From contig NC_059073.1 in the NCBI RefSeq assembly GCF_020497125.1, forward strand, positions 20,791,225 through 20,855,224: a stretch of DNA of 64,000 nt, given 5' to 3'. The translations under genes were made by a program, and so were the position numbers. Below, piece after piece: positions 43,879-55,036 of the stretch; the stretch's first letter is position 1, and each line of letters opens with the position of its first letter. Origin of the DNA: Mauremys mutica. Taxonomy: Eukaryota; Chordata; Testudines; Geoemydidae. Below the pieces are notes generated by a model. That model did no database searches and was not told where the DNA came from. It was given only the letters and a program-made list of their open reading frames with translations.

Positions 43879-45450
43879 AGCAGCAAAGAATCCTGTGGCA
43901 CCTTATAGACTAACAGACGTTCTGCAGCATGAGCTTTCGTGGGTGAATACCCACTTCTTCGGATGCAAGCAGTGGAAATTTTCAGGGGCAGGTGTGTATA
44001 TATAAGCAAGCAAGAAGCAAGCTAGAGATAACGAGGTTAGATCAATCAGGGAGGATGAGGCCCTGTTCCAGCAGCTGAGGTGTGAAAACCAAGGGAGGAG
44101 AAACTGATTCTGTAATTGGCAAGCCATTCACAGTCTTTGTTTAGTCCTAAACTGATGGTGTTAAATCTGCAGATGAACTGGAGCTCAGCAGTTTCTCTTT
44201 GAAGTCTGGTCCTAAAGTTTTTTTGCTGTAGGATGGCCACCTTATTTGCACCGTGAAGTGGTGGTCACATTAACAGCACCCTATACCGAAAACCTACCGA
44301 CCGCTATGCCTACCTTCATGCCTCCAGCTTCCATCCCGGGCACACCACAAGATCCATTGTCTACAGCCAAGCACTGAGGTACAACCGTATCTGCTCTAAC
44401 CCCGCAGACAGAGACCAACACCTAGAAAATCTCCACCAAGCATTCTCAAGACTACAGTACCCACACGAGGAAATAAGGAAACAGATCAACAGAGCCAGAT
44501 GTGTACCCAGAAGCCTCCTACTGCAAGACAAACCCAAGAAAGAAACCAACAGGACTCCACTGGCCATCACATACAGTCCCCAGCTCAAACCCCTCCAACG
44601 CATCAGCAGGGATCTACAACCCATCCTGGACAATGATCCCACACTTTCACAGGCCTTGGGTGGCAGGCCAGTCCTCGCCCACAGACAACCTGCCAACCTG
44701 AAGCATATTCTCACCAACAACTGCACACCGCACCATAGTAACTCTAGCTCAGGAACCAACCCATGCAACAAACCTCGATGCCAACTCTGCCCACATATCT
44801 ACACCAGCAACACCATCACAGGACCTAACCAGATCAGCCACACCATCACCGGTTCATTCACCTGCACGTCCACCAATGTAATATATGCCATCATATGCCA
44901 GCAATGCCCCTCTGCTATGTACATCGGCCAAACTGGACAGTCTCTAAGGAAAAGGATAAATGGACACAAATCAGACATTAGGAATGGCAATATACAAAAA
45001 CCTGTAGGAGAACACTTCAACCTCCCTGGCCACACAATAGCAGATTTTAAGGTGGCCATCCTACAGCAAAAAAACTTTAGGACCAGACTTCAAAGAGAAA
45101 CTGCTGAGCTCCAGTTCATCTGCAAATTTAACACCATCAGTTTAGGACTAAACAAAGACTGTGAATGGCTTGCCAATTACAGAATCAGTTTCTCCTCCCT
45201 TGGTTTTCACACCTCAGCTGCTGGAACAGGGCCTCATCCTCCCTGATTGATCTAACCTCGTTATCTCTAGCTTGCTTCTTGCTTGCTTATATATACATAC
45301 CTGCCCCTGGAAATTTCCACTGCTTGCATCCGAAGAAGTGGGTATTCACCCACGAAAGCTCATGCTGCAAAATGTCTGTTAGTCTATAAGGTGCCACAGG
45401 ATTCTTTGCTGCTTCTACAGAACCAGACTAACATGGCTACCCCTCTGATA
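43879..45450 (+). mobile_element. Penelope-like element, 5'-truncated, fold-back structure
   Basis: Flanked by a 13-bp duplication CTTTAAGGTAAGA (43866-43878 and 45451-45463). The first 366 bp (43879-44244) are an inverted copy of 45048-45413, differing at about five positions. The middle (44245-45047) continues in frame into the right arm and encodes the region between RT and GIY-YIG endonuclease. The right end extends 37 bp past the palindrome and finishes GGCTACCCCTCTGATA, a terminus shared with the element at 54799. Intact coding frame and ~98.6% arm identity make this a young insertion. The RT core is missing, so it could not move alone. Confidence 0.9.
44251..45246 (+). CDS. Penelope-like polyprotein, C-terminal part with GIY-YIG endonuclease
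   Basis: An uninterrupted frame of about 332 codons runs from the arm junction to the stop at 45244-45246. It begins HINSTLYRKPTDRYAYLHAS, a segment also present in the second copy at 59712-59999, which lies just after the RT. A linker with CNKPRCQLCPH (a Cys-rich pair typical of Penelope endonuclease linkers) follows. Then comes the GIY-YIG module: VIYAIICQQC, MYIGQTGQSLRKRINGHKSD, GEHFNLPGH. The YIGQT Tyr/Gly and the R of KRINGH fit the family's nickase residues. No ATG lies near the 5' end because the RT part is lost, so it is a truncated frame. In complete elements this enzyme cuts the target DNA for reverse transcription. Retrotransposon protein, not a host gene. Confidence 0.85.
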
Positions 45451-45463
45451 CTTTAAGGTAAGA

Positions 45464-47339
45464 GAAAGCCCTGTTTAATCTAAACTCTTCCCCCCCATCC
45501 CACAATTATCTTTCCTATGAATTAGAGAGGGTTTCTTAAAGGGAGCATCTGCAATCAAAGAATACAATATTCAACACACCTACAGTAATAACAAGAGAAC
45601 ATCTTCTGTGGCATCATCCTGGTACCACTTGTGTTAGTTCCTGTTTGCTCTGTATTTATTTTGGCAGGATACCAAGGATCCAAAGAATAGACCACTGCTT
45701 GTTGTTGTTACTATGAGTCTGGAATGCCATTATGTGTTTGTCTGTATGACTCTTGATCTTGCATGACAATACCAAAAACAAAGGCACAACTGAATCAGCA
45801 AATTAGTCAGCTTAATCTCATGTAATTTAATGCTCTACTTAGGTTTCAGGGTTTTTGCTTTCAGTTGTCTTCTGACACAGCTATTTGAGGGCATCCACCA
45901 TTAGCATAAGCCAATATCACAGGACATTAAAGATAAAGTGGACAACATGCAAAATATGTAATCAGTTATATGTTTTTATTTGATCTTTTTCATTAACACA
46001 TAGTATTAAAATGACAGAACTTAATGTTACTAAAATTTCATCTATAATGGGAAAACAATGTATCTTTTTTTCCTATCATATTAATATTGAAAGACTGTAA
46101 AAAGGGCCTTTTGTTTACCTCACTATTACTGAAAATATGCTCTGAAACTGAAAGATAGTTTTCCAAGATAGTTATCTATGTTTCCTTATCTAATTTTAAA
46201 TACCAAGTAAAGAAAAATACTTGAAGTTGTCAGTTTGAAAATTGAAATCAGCTGATGCCAGTATCGAAAACAGCTACACAGGAGTAACAAAAAAAATTGA
46301 GGCAGCTATGTATTCCACAAGCCAGGCTGCTGGATGCTGTAACATAAAAACACATAATGTCAATCAGAATTTTGATCAGATTTTTGTGTTTTTTTGTATA
46401 TAAACAGAGTTTATGTGAGGTAGAGGGATAGTTGCTTTCTTTGATTGTAAAGGCAACCGACTATTATGTGCCAAAAATAACAATAATTTCAAAGATTTGT
46501 TTGTAAATGTCATATCCCATAGTCTCTTTAGTGAAGACAGTTTGCAATTTATCATATAGGTTTCCTTATAGCAAATTAGCACCAATGTCAATATGTGGTA
46601 TAGGCTTCAACATTTAAAATAGATTTAGCCTTTCACTGTGAGTACATGGTGCATTTCATGAGATGAAAAGTATAAACATGCTGTATTTAAAATGCATTTT
46701 TTTTACCTATCACACAAGGTTGAGTCAGCTGCTTGAACATGTTGGTACTAGGACACTGTTTCTGAAGGTGAAATTGCTCCTGAATTGAACAAAACATTTC
46801 AAGCTGAAGTACAAAGTAGATGATATTACATATCCTTATGTAAATAATAAATAAAAAGAACATTCAAGCTATGTGTGACCTATTTACAAAAAATATGTAC
46901 TGAATCTTGGTACAGCTGATACCACACTTGCAAATAACAAGCGAAATTCATCCTTGCTTTAACTTTATTTATTTAACAGATTGTTCTTATCTTCAGGCTC
47001 AACATTCAACCAAAATTATAATAGTTGCAAATTTAGAGTTATTCCTGGATATTTCTAATGCACATAGATATACATGTGTATTTTCTCTTAAAGGTAGTGG
47101 AAGTTCTTTGCATGTTATTATGAGACTTAACCTATACATATATAACCATAATAACTTATGTATATAAAGTTTTTCTTCCTTTGAGATACCAAAGAATTCA
47201 CTATGAAAATGCAACCACTTCTGGGATGAAATGGTATTGCTATTTTAAGCATAGAGCAACACTATACAATAGATTAGAACAAGAAGAGAAGAATAATATT
47301 GAATACTTTTGATTGAAACTGAAGAATACAAGTATGCAC
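45464..47339. other. ASAP1 intron, no feature
   Basis: AT-rich DNA. No exon, RNA gene or repeat recognised. Confidence 0.45.
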
Positions 47340-48140
47340 ACTAGAAATTTGTTTTATAATCTGGACATCCCTTTCTCTAAAACCATCATATGCAGGCTGT
47401 GTCTAAATGTTGCAATTTCTTCCTGCATAACAACTCCAAGATCCAGCCTTTCCATCCCATCCACATAGCTAAAACACTTATCCAGGCCCTCCTCTTCTTG
47501 CACTTTGACTATTGAAACCTCCTCTCTGGCCTTCATACCCTACTTATATCCATTCAAAACACTGCTGTAAAGATCACCTTCCTGGCTCATTCAATCTCAT
47601 CTCCCTCCTTGCATTCATCCTGTCTCCGTTTTTTTCCACTGCATCATGAACAAACGGTCTTTCACTTTAAGGCCCTTTCTAGTCTACTCTGGCACTGCCC
47701 ATCATTTCTTACATGCTACAGAGATTTAAACTCCCGATGCACCAACAATACCCTCCTTGATTGCCCATTTGTCAACATTTTGGATAAACAGTCTTGTGCT
47801 TTTTCTGATACCAATTCTAATGTAGTGGCAAGAACTCCCTGTAAATATCTGTAACACACTCTATGTTTTCCTCCTTTCAGACTCTCTTAAAAACCAACCT
47901 ATGTCATGCGGTTTCCAAAATGCTTCACATGGTGAGGCAAGTGGTATGCTGTGACTGCTGTTTATTACACTGGTCATAACTGCCTCACAGTAATCGTGTC
48001 TTCACACTGTCGGCTGTTTTTTGTCTTAAAATGGGGATCTTTGGGACAGGGACCATCTCTTTGTTATATTTTTTGTTCAGTGTCTAGCACAATGGGGCAT
48101 TGGGCCTCAGGAACTATGGTGATACAAATTATTTATAATA
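47340..48140 (+). mobile_element. L2-like LINE, 3' ORF remnant and tail
   Basis: Sense reading gives CCNFFLHNNSKIQP, then HIAKTLIQALLFLHFDY, NLLSGLHTLLISIQNTAVKI and FHFKALSSLLWHCPSFL, matching the post-RT region of L2-type LINEs. The non-coding tail 'gggacagggaccatctcttt', 'gtctagcacaatggggcatt', 'gatacaaattatttataata' follows. Frames are broken. Confidence 0.65.
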
Positions 48141-50749
48141 ATAGCATCAGTGATAAACACCTACCACTTACACAGGCATGTTGATTGCAAGACCAGACCA
48201 AAGATACTGTAGTTGGCTTACTTTTTTTTTCTGTCTTATTAAGAACAGCCTATTGAGAGAGTTCATTAATTAAACATGGACTCATAAAGCACCCAAGCAG
48301 TGGAATTACAGCATTTTGAAGCAAGAGCTCAAATATTTTTTTGATAAATGCTGATGCCTTCTATACCCACCTGGGACTTTCCACGAGGGCAGTTGTGACA
48401 AGCATCTCAACGCTGATATTCAGAATTGAAAGCCTTAGGCTGCAAAGAAAATGTCAAAAAAGGCCAGAAAGAGCAGACAGCTACGATCTATGTGCTACTT
48501 GTAATCCATCTGTGAGCAAGTCCCAGGGCTCTCTCAAAGGGACAGCAGCTGGTCACCTTCAAAGAGAACATGGTTGCAAAACAGATTTTTTTGTTTTATT
48601 ACAATCCTGTTATTGTTAGTCCATTGGTGTGTGTGTGTGTGTGTTTTGTTTTTGAATGGTCTTGGCCTCATCCTGCAAAGTACTGAGCAGTACCTGTGAA
48701 TTCAGTGGGAGTTGAGAGAGAACATTGTATCTTACTGGATAAGTCCCTTTTCTAGGGAAAATGTGAACCCTACTTTTCTTATGGCTCTTAATTCTCTGTC
48801 TCACGCTCTTTAAAATCTCCCGCCCCCTGAAACATATAACCAGAGCCTAATCATCCTGTCAGCTGCACGAATGCAACACTCAGCTGACTGGATGCTCTGG
48901 CCCAGGGACTCGGACTCCACCGCTTCAATGGTTGCAGGTATTCAGAAGCTTACATCATCACTTCAGTTTCCAGTGCTAGTCCTCTCCCAGCAAGTCTGTG
49001 CTATCCAGCTGCCTGACCCTGCCAGCTTTACTAGTGAAAAGTACATGAGGGTGAGTGCTCCTCCTTGATGTAGGGCTCAGTCTTACAGCCCTTACATCTG
49101 TGTAGGGGAAAGCCAGGCCATGTGAATAAATACACATGGAAGGCTGCTGCTAAGGCACCATGATCAAAGAAAGAAACTTCTCCGGGCAGGACTGTTTCAG
49201 CACTGCTCATATTTTTCTGGCAGAGAAAGGATGCAAACTGTACAGAGAACATGTAGGCACAAATCAGATACTTCTGGTTTTAAGATTTATCAATAAATTT
49301 CAGTATTATATTGCTTTTTATTTTTTTGAAAGGTAGGAACACTTTTAGGATTACATGTGAATCCACTTTAAAACCTAAGTGTGATTTACTGTAGTGTGGT
49401 TACTTATATGGAGTATTGTGTGAAGAAACTTTTGACATGGGCACATACAACTATACAATATTCATTTTAGAGAAGTTTTTAAGAATACATGCATTTACCT
49501 GGTTCTCAATGCTCAGCTCTTATTATGGCAGGTCATAGGAAGAGCGGGGCTCCACGCAGCATAATATACAAATCTGTTTGAAACAGCAGATGCGGTTGGT
49601 GATTATTTAGGCCTCTTGAGCCTAAGCTTTTTTTTAAAGGCATATACAGAAATAAAAATGAAAGAGAAATTTTAAAAAGCACTTATTCTTTTCATCAGGT
49701 TAATTCCTAAAGTTATGTGGAAAAACAATGCAGAAAATGTATTTTACCTTATTTAGAAATATTACTGTATTTAAAAATATCACCTCTGAAAGTTTATGGG
49801 TTATATAACTTTAGACTTGAAGTTGATAAGTGTATCCCAGGAATCCTTTGTATGGTTTTGGAAAATGTCAGGCTACTCCTGCTGCTGTTTTGATTTATCC
49901 AGGTGGGAATAATGGTGATCTATGCAATACAATAGTCTTTTCAGTATTAAAAATACAGCTATAGCTCTTTGAAAGTAACATAATTTTAAAGGATTCACAT
50001 ATGTAATTAATTTTATTTTAAAATGTATTGTTTATATTTTGTGATTGTGTAAACAGGAGCCCCATATATCTTACTATCAATGAAAAGTGGAGGCTGTTGG
50101 GGGAGAAAATCAATATAATCAACTTGCCTGGACTATTTAATCAGAAACATAATCCTATTGAGATATGAAATATCTTAATTTGCCCCCTCCTCTCCCCATC
50201 ATAAAATGCTTGCAGCACAAAGATTTATGAGTGCTAGAAACAGCAAAAGCATTTTAATTTGATGGCTGTGATGGACATTTAAAAAAAAAAAACTACAGCC
50301 TTGCCCTTGAGATTTATCTTCAGCTGATTAGATAGGTTGGGATTCATCCAGGAACTAGACTAGCAATTCATTGATCTGTGCCTTGCTGGGTGACAATCAT
50401 ATGAACTGGTGCCAAGATGTTGCTGGAATTTAAACTTGTTCTTATGTTTGGTCAGAACATTAAGATGAGAGGACACTCCTTACGAAATCATCTTATGGGG
50501 CTCGTTAAGTAATACAGAATAATTGTTCAATTCGGTCAGGAGGGGACTAGACTATATGGACGGGTATAGCTAGCAGGGGTCAGGCTGGTAAAGGAAGACC
50601 ATCTGTCGTGTCAGAGAAAAGGAGAAACCTGTGGGCCCTTTCCCTGAAATCTGTCCTACATCACTTATATTACAGGCGCTCCTTCCTGAGCTCTTGCCCG
50701 CTTCCTTATGTTTGTGCTTTGACTGCAAACAAGACGACAAATAATAGCA
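48141..50749. other. ASAP1 intron, no gene; short TG repeat
   Basis: A (TG)n run lies at about 48627-48644. A pure A tract occurs at 50280-50291. No exon recognised. Confidence 0.45.
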
Positions 50750-51578
50750 TCCCCCCCCCCGTCCATCCGCTGCGCAGACAGTCACTCCGATGTCTGATTC
50801 CAGCAGCACAGGACAAAGCCGACTGCTGAGCCAGGAGAGCCGGCCCCGAGCCCTCCCCCTTGCACGGAGGGCAGCGCGCGTACAGGGGATGCCCAAGCCC
50901 AGCCCGGGCTAACAGCAGCAGCAGCGGGTGCCCGTGGAAGGAGCCGAGCCGAGCCGAGCCGGGGGGGGCTGGGCTCGGCTCCCCCTTCGCAGCCCTCAAT
51001 CTGTCTGCCGCTCTTAATGTCCTAACCCAGACAGGCCGCCTGCGCGCGCGCGCGGCTCCAGCGCGGCCTCTCGTCTCGCGCCGGGCTGCTGCGGGTGGCG
51101 CGCGCACCCCCCCCCCCGTGGTCGCGCGCGCGTGTGTGTGTGTGTGTGTCGGCCGAGTTCGGCGCAGGCGCAGAGCACTTCCTTGTTTGCCCACGTAACG
51201 GCTGCGGGAGGGAGGGAAGGTGGCTGAGCCGAGTGTCACTCACGCAGTGGCTGTCAGAGGCGGCTGGAGCGCGAGTAACTCCCCGGAGCCGCCAACGCCG
51301 CCGCCCCTCCTCCTCCTCCCCCTGCGCTCCCCCCCCGCCGGCCGGGGGCGCAGCCGGAGCCCGCACAAGTTAGTGCTCAACTTCCCAGCCCCCTCCCCGG
51401 GACAGCGGCGAGCGAGGGGTCCCCGGGCGGGAGCCGCGGCGGCGCCTCCTCAGCCCCGAGCGCGGGCGGGAGAGCTGGCCGCAGCGGGCGGGGGCTGAGC
51501 CCGCCGGAGGGAGCCCCCCGTCCGCAGGGAGCTGGGGGCCGGGCACAGGAGTTCCTGCCTCTCGGGCTGTGCCGGTGG

Positions 51579-51608
51579 ATGCTCCGTGTCTCTCTGTGTT
51601 ACATTTAA
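51579..51608 (+). CDS. Nine-codon upstream ORF in the short-isoform leader
   Basis: ATG at 51579 reads nine codons (MLRVSLCYI) and stops at TAA 51606-51608, 61 bases before the ASAP1 ATG at 51670. It would be in the 5' UTR of a transcript from the CpG island, but inside the intron of the long isoform. It could reduce translation of the short form; whether it is translated is unknown. Confidence 0.45.
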   Translation: MLRVSLCYI

Positions 51609-51665
51609 CCCGCTCTTGTCCCTCTCCTCCCCCCCCCCTCTTGTTTCTTCGTCCCCGCCGGGCAG

Positions 51666-51795
51666 GATCATGCCGGACCAGATCACCGTGCCCGAGTTCA
51701 TCGCGGAGACCACGGAGGATTACAACTCTCCGACCACCTCCAGCTTCACCACCCGGCTGCAGAACTGCAGGAACACGGTCACGCTGCTGGAGGAG
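51666..51795 (+). CDS. ASAP1: ASAP1 exon with MPDQ start; internal exon or first coding exon
   Basis: From ATG 51670 (A at -3) the exon encodes 42 residues, MPDQITVPEFIAETTEDYNS...NCRNTVTLLEE, ending at donor GAG|GTAAAG (GT 51796-51797). I recognise this as the ASAP1 N-terminal region leading into the BAR domain; ASAP2 differs more (it has VAETHEDY). Mammalian ASAP1 as I recall it differs at only about three positions. A pyrimidine tract (51617-51655) and GGGCAG end at 51665, so the exon also has an acceptor. Joined to the exon at 39161 the frame stays open (CG+G gives Arg, then Ile, then Met), which adds one Ile compared with the mammalian long form as I remember it. The phase at the exon's 3' end is 0. 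The frame reads on for 58 codons into the intron, but the conserved part stops at the donor. Confidence 0.93.
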
Positions 51796-53326
51796 GTAAA
51801 GAGTCCCCGCCTGGCCCCGCAGAAACTAGTGGGACAGGGAGAGTGGCACCCGCAAGCCCCGGGGCTAGAGGTGGTGGCATGTATATACTCTCCTTTCAGT
51901 CATGCTTTTCATGGTGGTAGCCTGCGGTCAGCTTTCATCCTTCCCGTGCACACACAACGCACCTTTTAAACCTCTGAGGTCTGAAGCCTGTATGTGTCAA
52001 ACGGTCAAGATTGCATGAACTTCTTCAACAACACACGCAGATTTTGCCTTTCTGTGGTGGCGATGATGGTGGCAGCAGAAGAACTGCCTGAGGTTGGAGG
52101 AATGGAGGCTGTGTTCTCTTGGGCAGCATAGTGGTAGATCCATTCTGCTTGGCAGGGACCAGCAAAGAATGTGATGGCTGGGGGAAAGCAGCAGAGGAAA
52201 TTTGCTTCAGAAGTGAGGCAGCAGGGTGAAGGGATGGAGGCAGGGTGAGAAGATAAGTTGGGAAGAAACTGGGTCAAGGGAAAACAAAATGATGCAATAG
52301 AACTGTCAGTTTGGTTTCATCACATTCAACCTAGCAGCCTGAAGTTATACATATAGTATTGGTACTTAAACCTACTCCCCTATTTAAGCAACTGGGAGGG
52401 TACTCAGAGGGAACTGGACATATTGTGTAATTGCAGAGATGGCGTTGTTGCATCTTGTGATCTGCATCTGTCACTTGTGACATCGGGATTTTCAGTATGT
52501 TTTTATGATGAATGGGACAAGTGTAGGTGATATTTTTAGGGACAAAACTGATGAAAGAAAGACAATGTAAACCCTTCACTTCCCTATATTAGGACAAAGT
52601 TCATAGTATATTGCCATATAAATGAAGTGAAATGTTTATTACCTTAGTTTGAAAGTTCACAGCTCTCAGTTCCCTATAATGATTTTCTTAACATTTCAAC
52701 TCACATTTGTCAATGTTTCAAGAGCTACATATAGACTAGAAGATAGATTGTGTCTATTTTCTCTATATTACAAAATTTTGCTGAGTGCTAATATGAGACA
52801 AAATGTCTTGTGAGGTATGCAAAGGAGTAGTATTAATCATGACATTCTTTTGGTAGTCTTGTGAATACAAAACATAATTCTATAAGATTACAATTAATTA
52901 ATGTGCCCTATGTTCAAAATTATAGTGGAACTATTCTTTTTTACAATAACTTATTAGGTAATAGAATGGTAATAGAATTGCTGGATAAATACAATTGCAT
53001 TACCATCCCATTTCTTTTTAAATCTGGCAGTGATCAGCCTTTATTTCTCACTTGAAGATTGAATCATTTCATAAGACATACCCACTTGTACAATTATCAG
53101 AAATCTAGTTTCTTCTGTTCTGCACTTGACAATATTGCACCCTTCTGTTTCCAACAGTTTGAAATAGGGACAGCTATTATTATATGTTTGGTAGTACAGA
53201 TGATGGTTCTTGAAAGCTACATCTCCAAAGGCAGTGATAAAGTTAAAGTAAAATTTCATAGAGTTGCTTAAATCCAACAGTGGTATTCTTTTTCACTGAC
53301 AACTTTTAGGGTAATTATAGGTGTAC
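51796..53326. other. ASAP1 next intron, no feature
   Basis: No exon or recognisable repeat. This intron continues beyond the window. Confidence 0.5.
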
Positions 53327-53339
53327 TTCAAATACAATA

Positions 53340-53798
53340 GGAGTACTTGTGGCATCTTAGGCCTGGTCTACACTAAGAACGGGGGTCGAACTAGGGTACG
53401 CAAATTCAGCTACGTGAATAGCGTAGCTGAATTCGAAGTACCCTAGTTCGAAGTACTCACCCGTCCAGACGCCGCGGAACCGAACTCCGCGGCTCCAAGG
53501 TCGACTCCGCCACCGCCGTTTGTAGTGGTGGAGTACCGGAGTCGAACGGAGCGCTTCCGGAGTTCGAACTATCGCGTCTATATTAGACGCGATAGTTCGA
53601 ACTCCGAAAAGTCGAACTCTCCGCGTCGAACTGGCAGGTAAGTGTAGACTAGCCCTTAGAGACTAACACATTTATTTGAGCATAAGCTTTCGTGGGCTAC
53701 AGCTTATGCTCAAATAAATTTGTTAGTCTCTAAGATGCCACAAGTACTCCTGTTCTTTTTGCGGATACAGACTAACACGGCTGCTACTCTGAAACCTG
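53340..53798 (-). mobile_element. Mini fold-back Penelope derivative (split by MITE)
   Basis: Flanked by a 13-bp duplication TTCAAATACAATA (53327-53339 and 53799-53811). Without the MITE at 53360-53655 it is a palindrome: GGAGTACTTGTGGCATCTTA plus GAGACTAACACATTTATTTG pairs with CAAATAAATTTGTTAGTCTC and AAGATGCCACAAGTACTCC, with a small loop near 53695-53703. A one-sided tail ends GCGGATACAGACTAACACGG. The arms are 3' ends of a Penelope-like element (as at 58744). No coding sequence. Strand is arbitrary for a palindrome. Confidence 0.8.
53360..53655. mobile_element. CpG-rich multi-hairpin MITE, TTA target
   Basis: Ends GGCCTGGTCTACACT and AGTGTAGACTAGCCC, flanked by TTA (53357-53359 and 53656-53658), the signature of Harbinger-type elements. 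It holds at least two strong internal hairpins: GAACTAGGGTAC...GTACCCTAGTTC near 53389-53455 and AGTTCGAACTATCGCGTCTA paired with TAGACGCGATAGTTCGAACT near 53560-53603. Much more CpG-rich than its surroundings. Non-coding. Confidence 0.85.
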
Positions 53799-53811
53799 TT
53801 CAAATACAATA

Positions 53812-54786
53812 TAACATTTATATAATTAGAAAAATATACAGACAGTATCAGTTGTGACTTTCCAATTAAAAACAAAATAGGTAGGAGACCCTATTCAGCA
53901 GTCAGAATAGATAAGTTTAATATGCCATATGTTGCACTATTTATGTAGTGATAGTACAAATCTTGGACCTTTGGAATATATAGTATCTGTTTTGGTGAAA
54001 TACATTACTTTACACATTGACTTTTTTATAAGAGGATCAGTAATGAGCATTGTTTATATTTGCATTGATAGTTTGAGGATTTTTTGTGAAACTATATATA
54101 TTCTGCATGCTTTATATAATAGATCAGCAATTTTAAGTTCAAATGGAGTTACTTTTGAAGTTCCACTAACATTTTAGGAAAGTCTTTATTGAGGGGGCAG
54201 AGGGAGGAGAAAGCAAACCAGTAAACTGTTCTGTTGGGTACTTAAAATATATTTAACTTGATTTTTAAGTCATAGACGTTGGGGTATGGGGGTGGCTTGC
54301 AAAGAAAGTGAAAAGCTTAAATGGGTGGATTGCCCATATAAAGACTTTGTAGGGAAACTCTGCATTCTCACTTTTTTGAAATGTGATTTTTTTTGTTTCA
54401 AAACTTGGTTTATCCACAGTAGGAGAATTAAACCTATAGACACAACCCACTCTGTGTAGTGCCCTCCCAAAATTAATTTAATGGCTACCTTCTTTCCGAT
54501 CAACAATTGCATCAGCACTCTGTCTCATTAAGACAGTGACAAAACTGCTCTGATTTTATTTGTTCCACATTCACAGTCAGTGCCAATAAGACATCACTGA
54601 AATGTGAATTCCTCATTTTCATGTCATAACTGATGGCATGTATACTTAAGTGGGAGAAAGGGTAATGGAATTTGTTGGCTAACTTAACTAGGGTTTCTTC
54701 ATGTATTTTTTTTCCCCCATGCAAGAAGTCAGAGTGTAGCTTATTCAGCTGCCTTAGTACACTGATACGTATTCATTTGTGACTCC
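53812..54786. other. ASAP1 intron, no feature
   Basis: AT-rich DNA with short chance reading frames only. Confidence 0.45.
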
Positions 54787-54798
54787 TTTCATATCATG

Positions 54799-55024
54799 TA
54801 TCAGAGGGGTAGCCGTGTTAGTCTGGATCTGTAAAAGCAGCAAAGAGGCCTGTGGCACCTTATAGACTAACAGACGTTTTGCAGCATGAGCTTTCGTGGG
54901 TGAATAACCACTTCGTTGGGTGCATGTCATCTGACATGCATCCGATGAAGTGGGTATTCACCCACGAAAGCTCATGCTCCAAAACGTCTGTTAGTCTATA
55001 AGGTGCCACAGGACTCTTTGCTGC
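54799..55024 (-). mobile_element. Mini fold-back Penelope derivative, near-perfect palindrome
   Basis: Flanked by TTTCATATCATG (54787-54798 and 55025-55036; one further T also matches). The stretch 54834-55027 is a near-perfect palindrome centred at 54930/54931 (GCATGTCA-TC-TGACATGC). Each arm carries AGCTTTCGTGGGTGAATA and the ACTAACAGACGTTTT block seen at the ends of the 43879 element. A one-sided tail at the left (ATCAGAGGGGTAGCCGTGTT) is the element's 3' terminus. No coding sequence. Confidence 0.85.
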
Positions 55025-55036
55025 TTTCATATCATG

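Larger units (their letters stand above)
50750..51800 (+). promoter_or_regulatory. ASAP1: CpG island, likely ASAP1 short-isoform promoter
   Basis: Base composition changes abruptly from AT-rich to very GC- and CpG-rich at about 50820 and back after about 51800. It holds (CG)n runs near 51041-51054 and 51123-51132, a (GT)n run at 51132-51149, GC-box-like runs (CCCCGCC types), and GCGCAGGCGCA at 51162-51172, close to an NRF1-type site. No TATA box was seen. The island ends exactly at the ASAP1 exon with its own ATG at 51670, so a transcript starting in it would use that ATG. A start site cannot be fixed from sequence. Confidence 0.75.

Noticed and set aside
43234..43908. Several overlapping 80-100-codon frames before the Penelope-like element
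   Set aside because: Three phases open at once with no motif; typical of chance in this composition.
48341..48619. 92-codon frame with Cys pairs
   Set aside because: No splice sites or motif supports an exon, and the Cys spacing fits no zinc-binding pattern I know.
50706..51366. Overlapping minus-strand open frames of 95-177 codons in the CpG island
   Set aside because: Stops are rare in GC-rich DNA; the Arg/Ala/Pro-rich products lack motifs. A divergent transcript is possible but not supported.
51586..51969. 127-codon open frame across the CpG-island exon
   Set aside because: It merges 5' UTR/acceptor sequence, the true ASAP1 exon and intron beyond the donor at 51796; only 51670-51795 is conserved.
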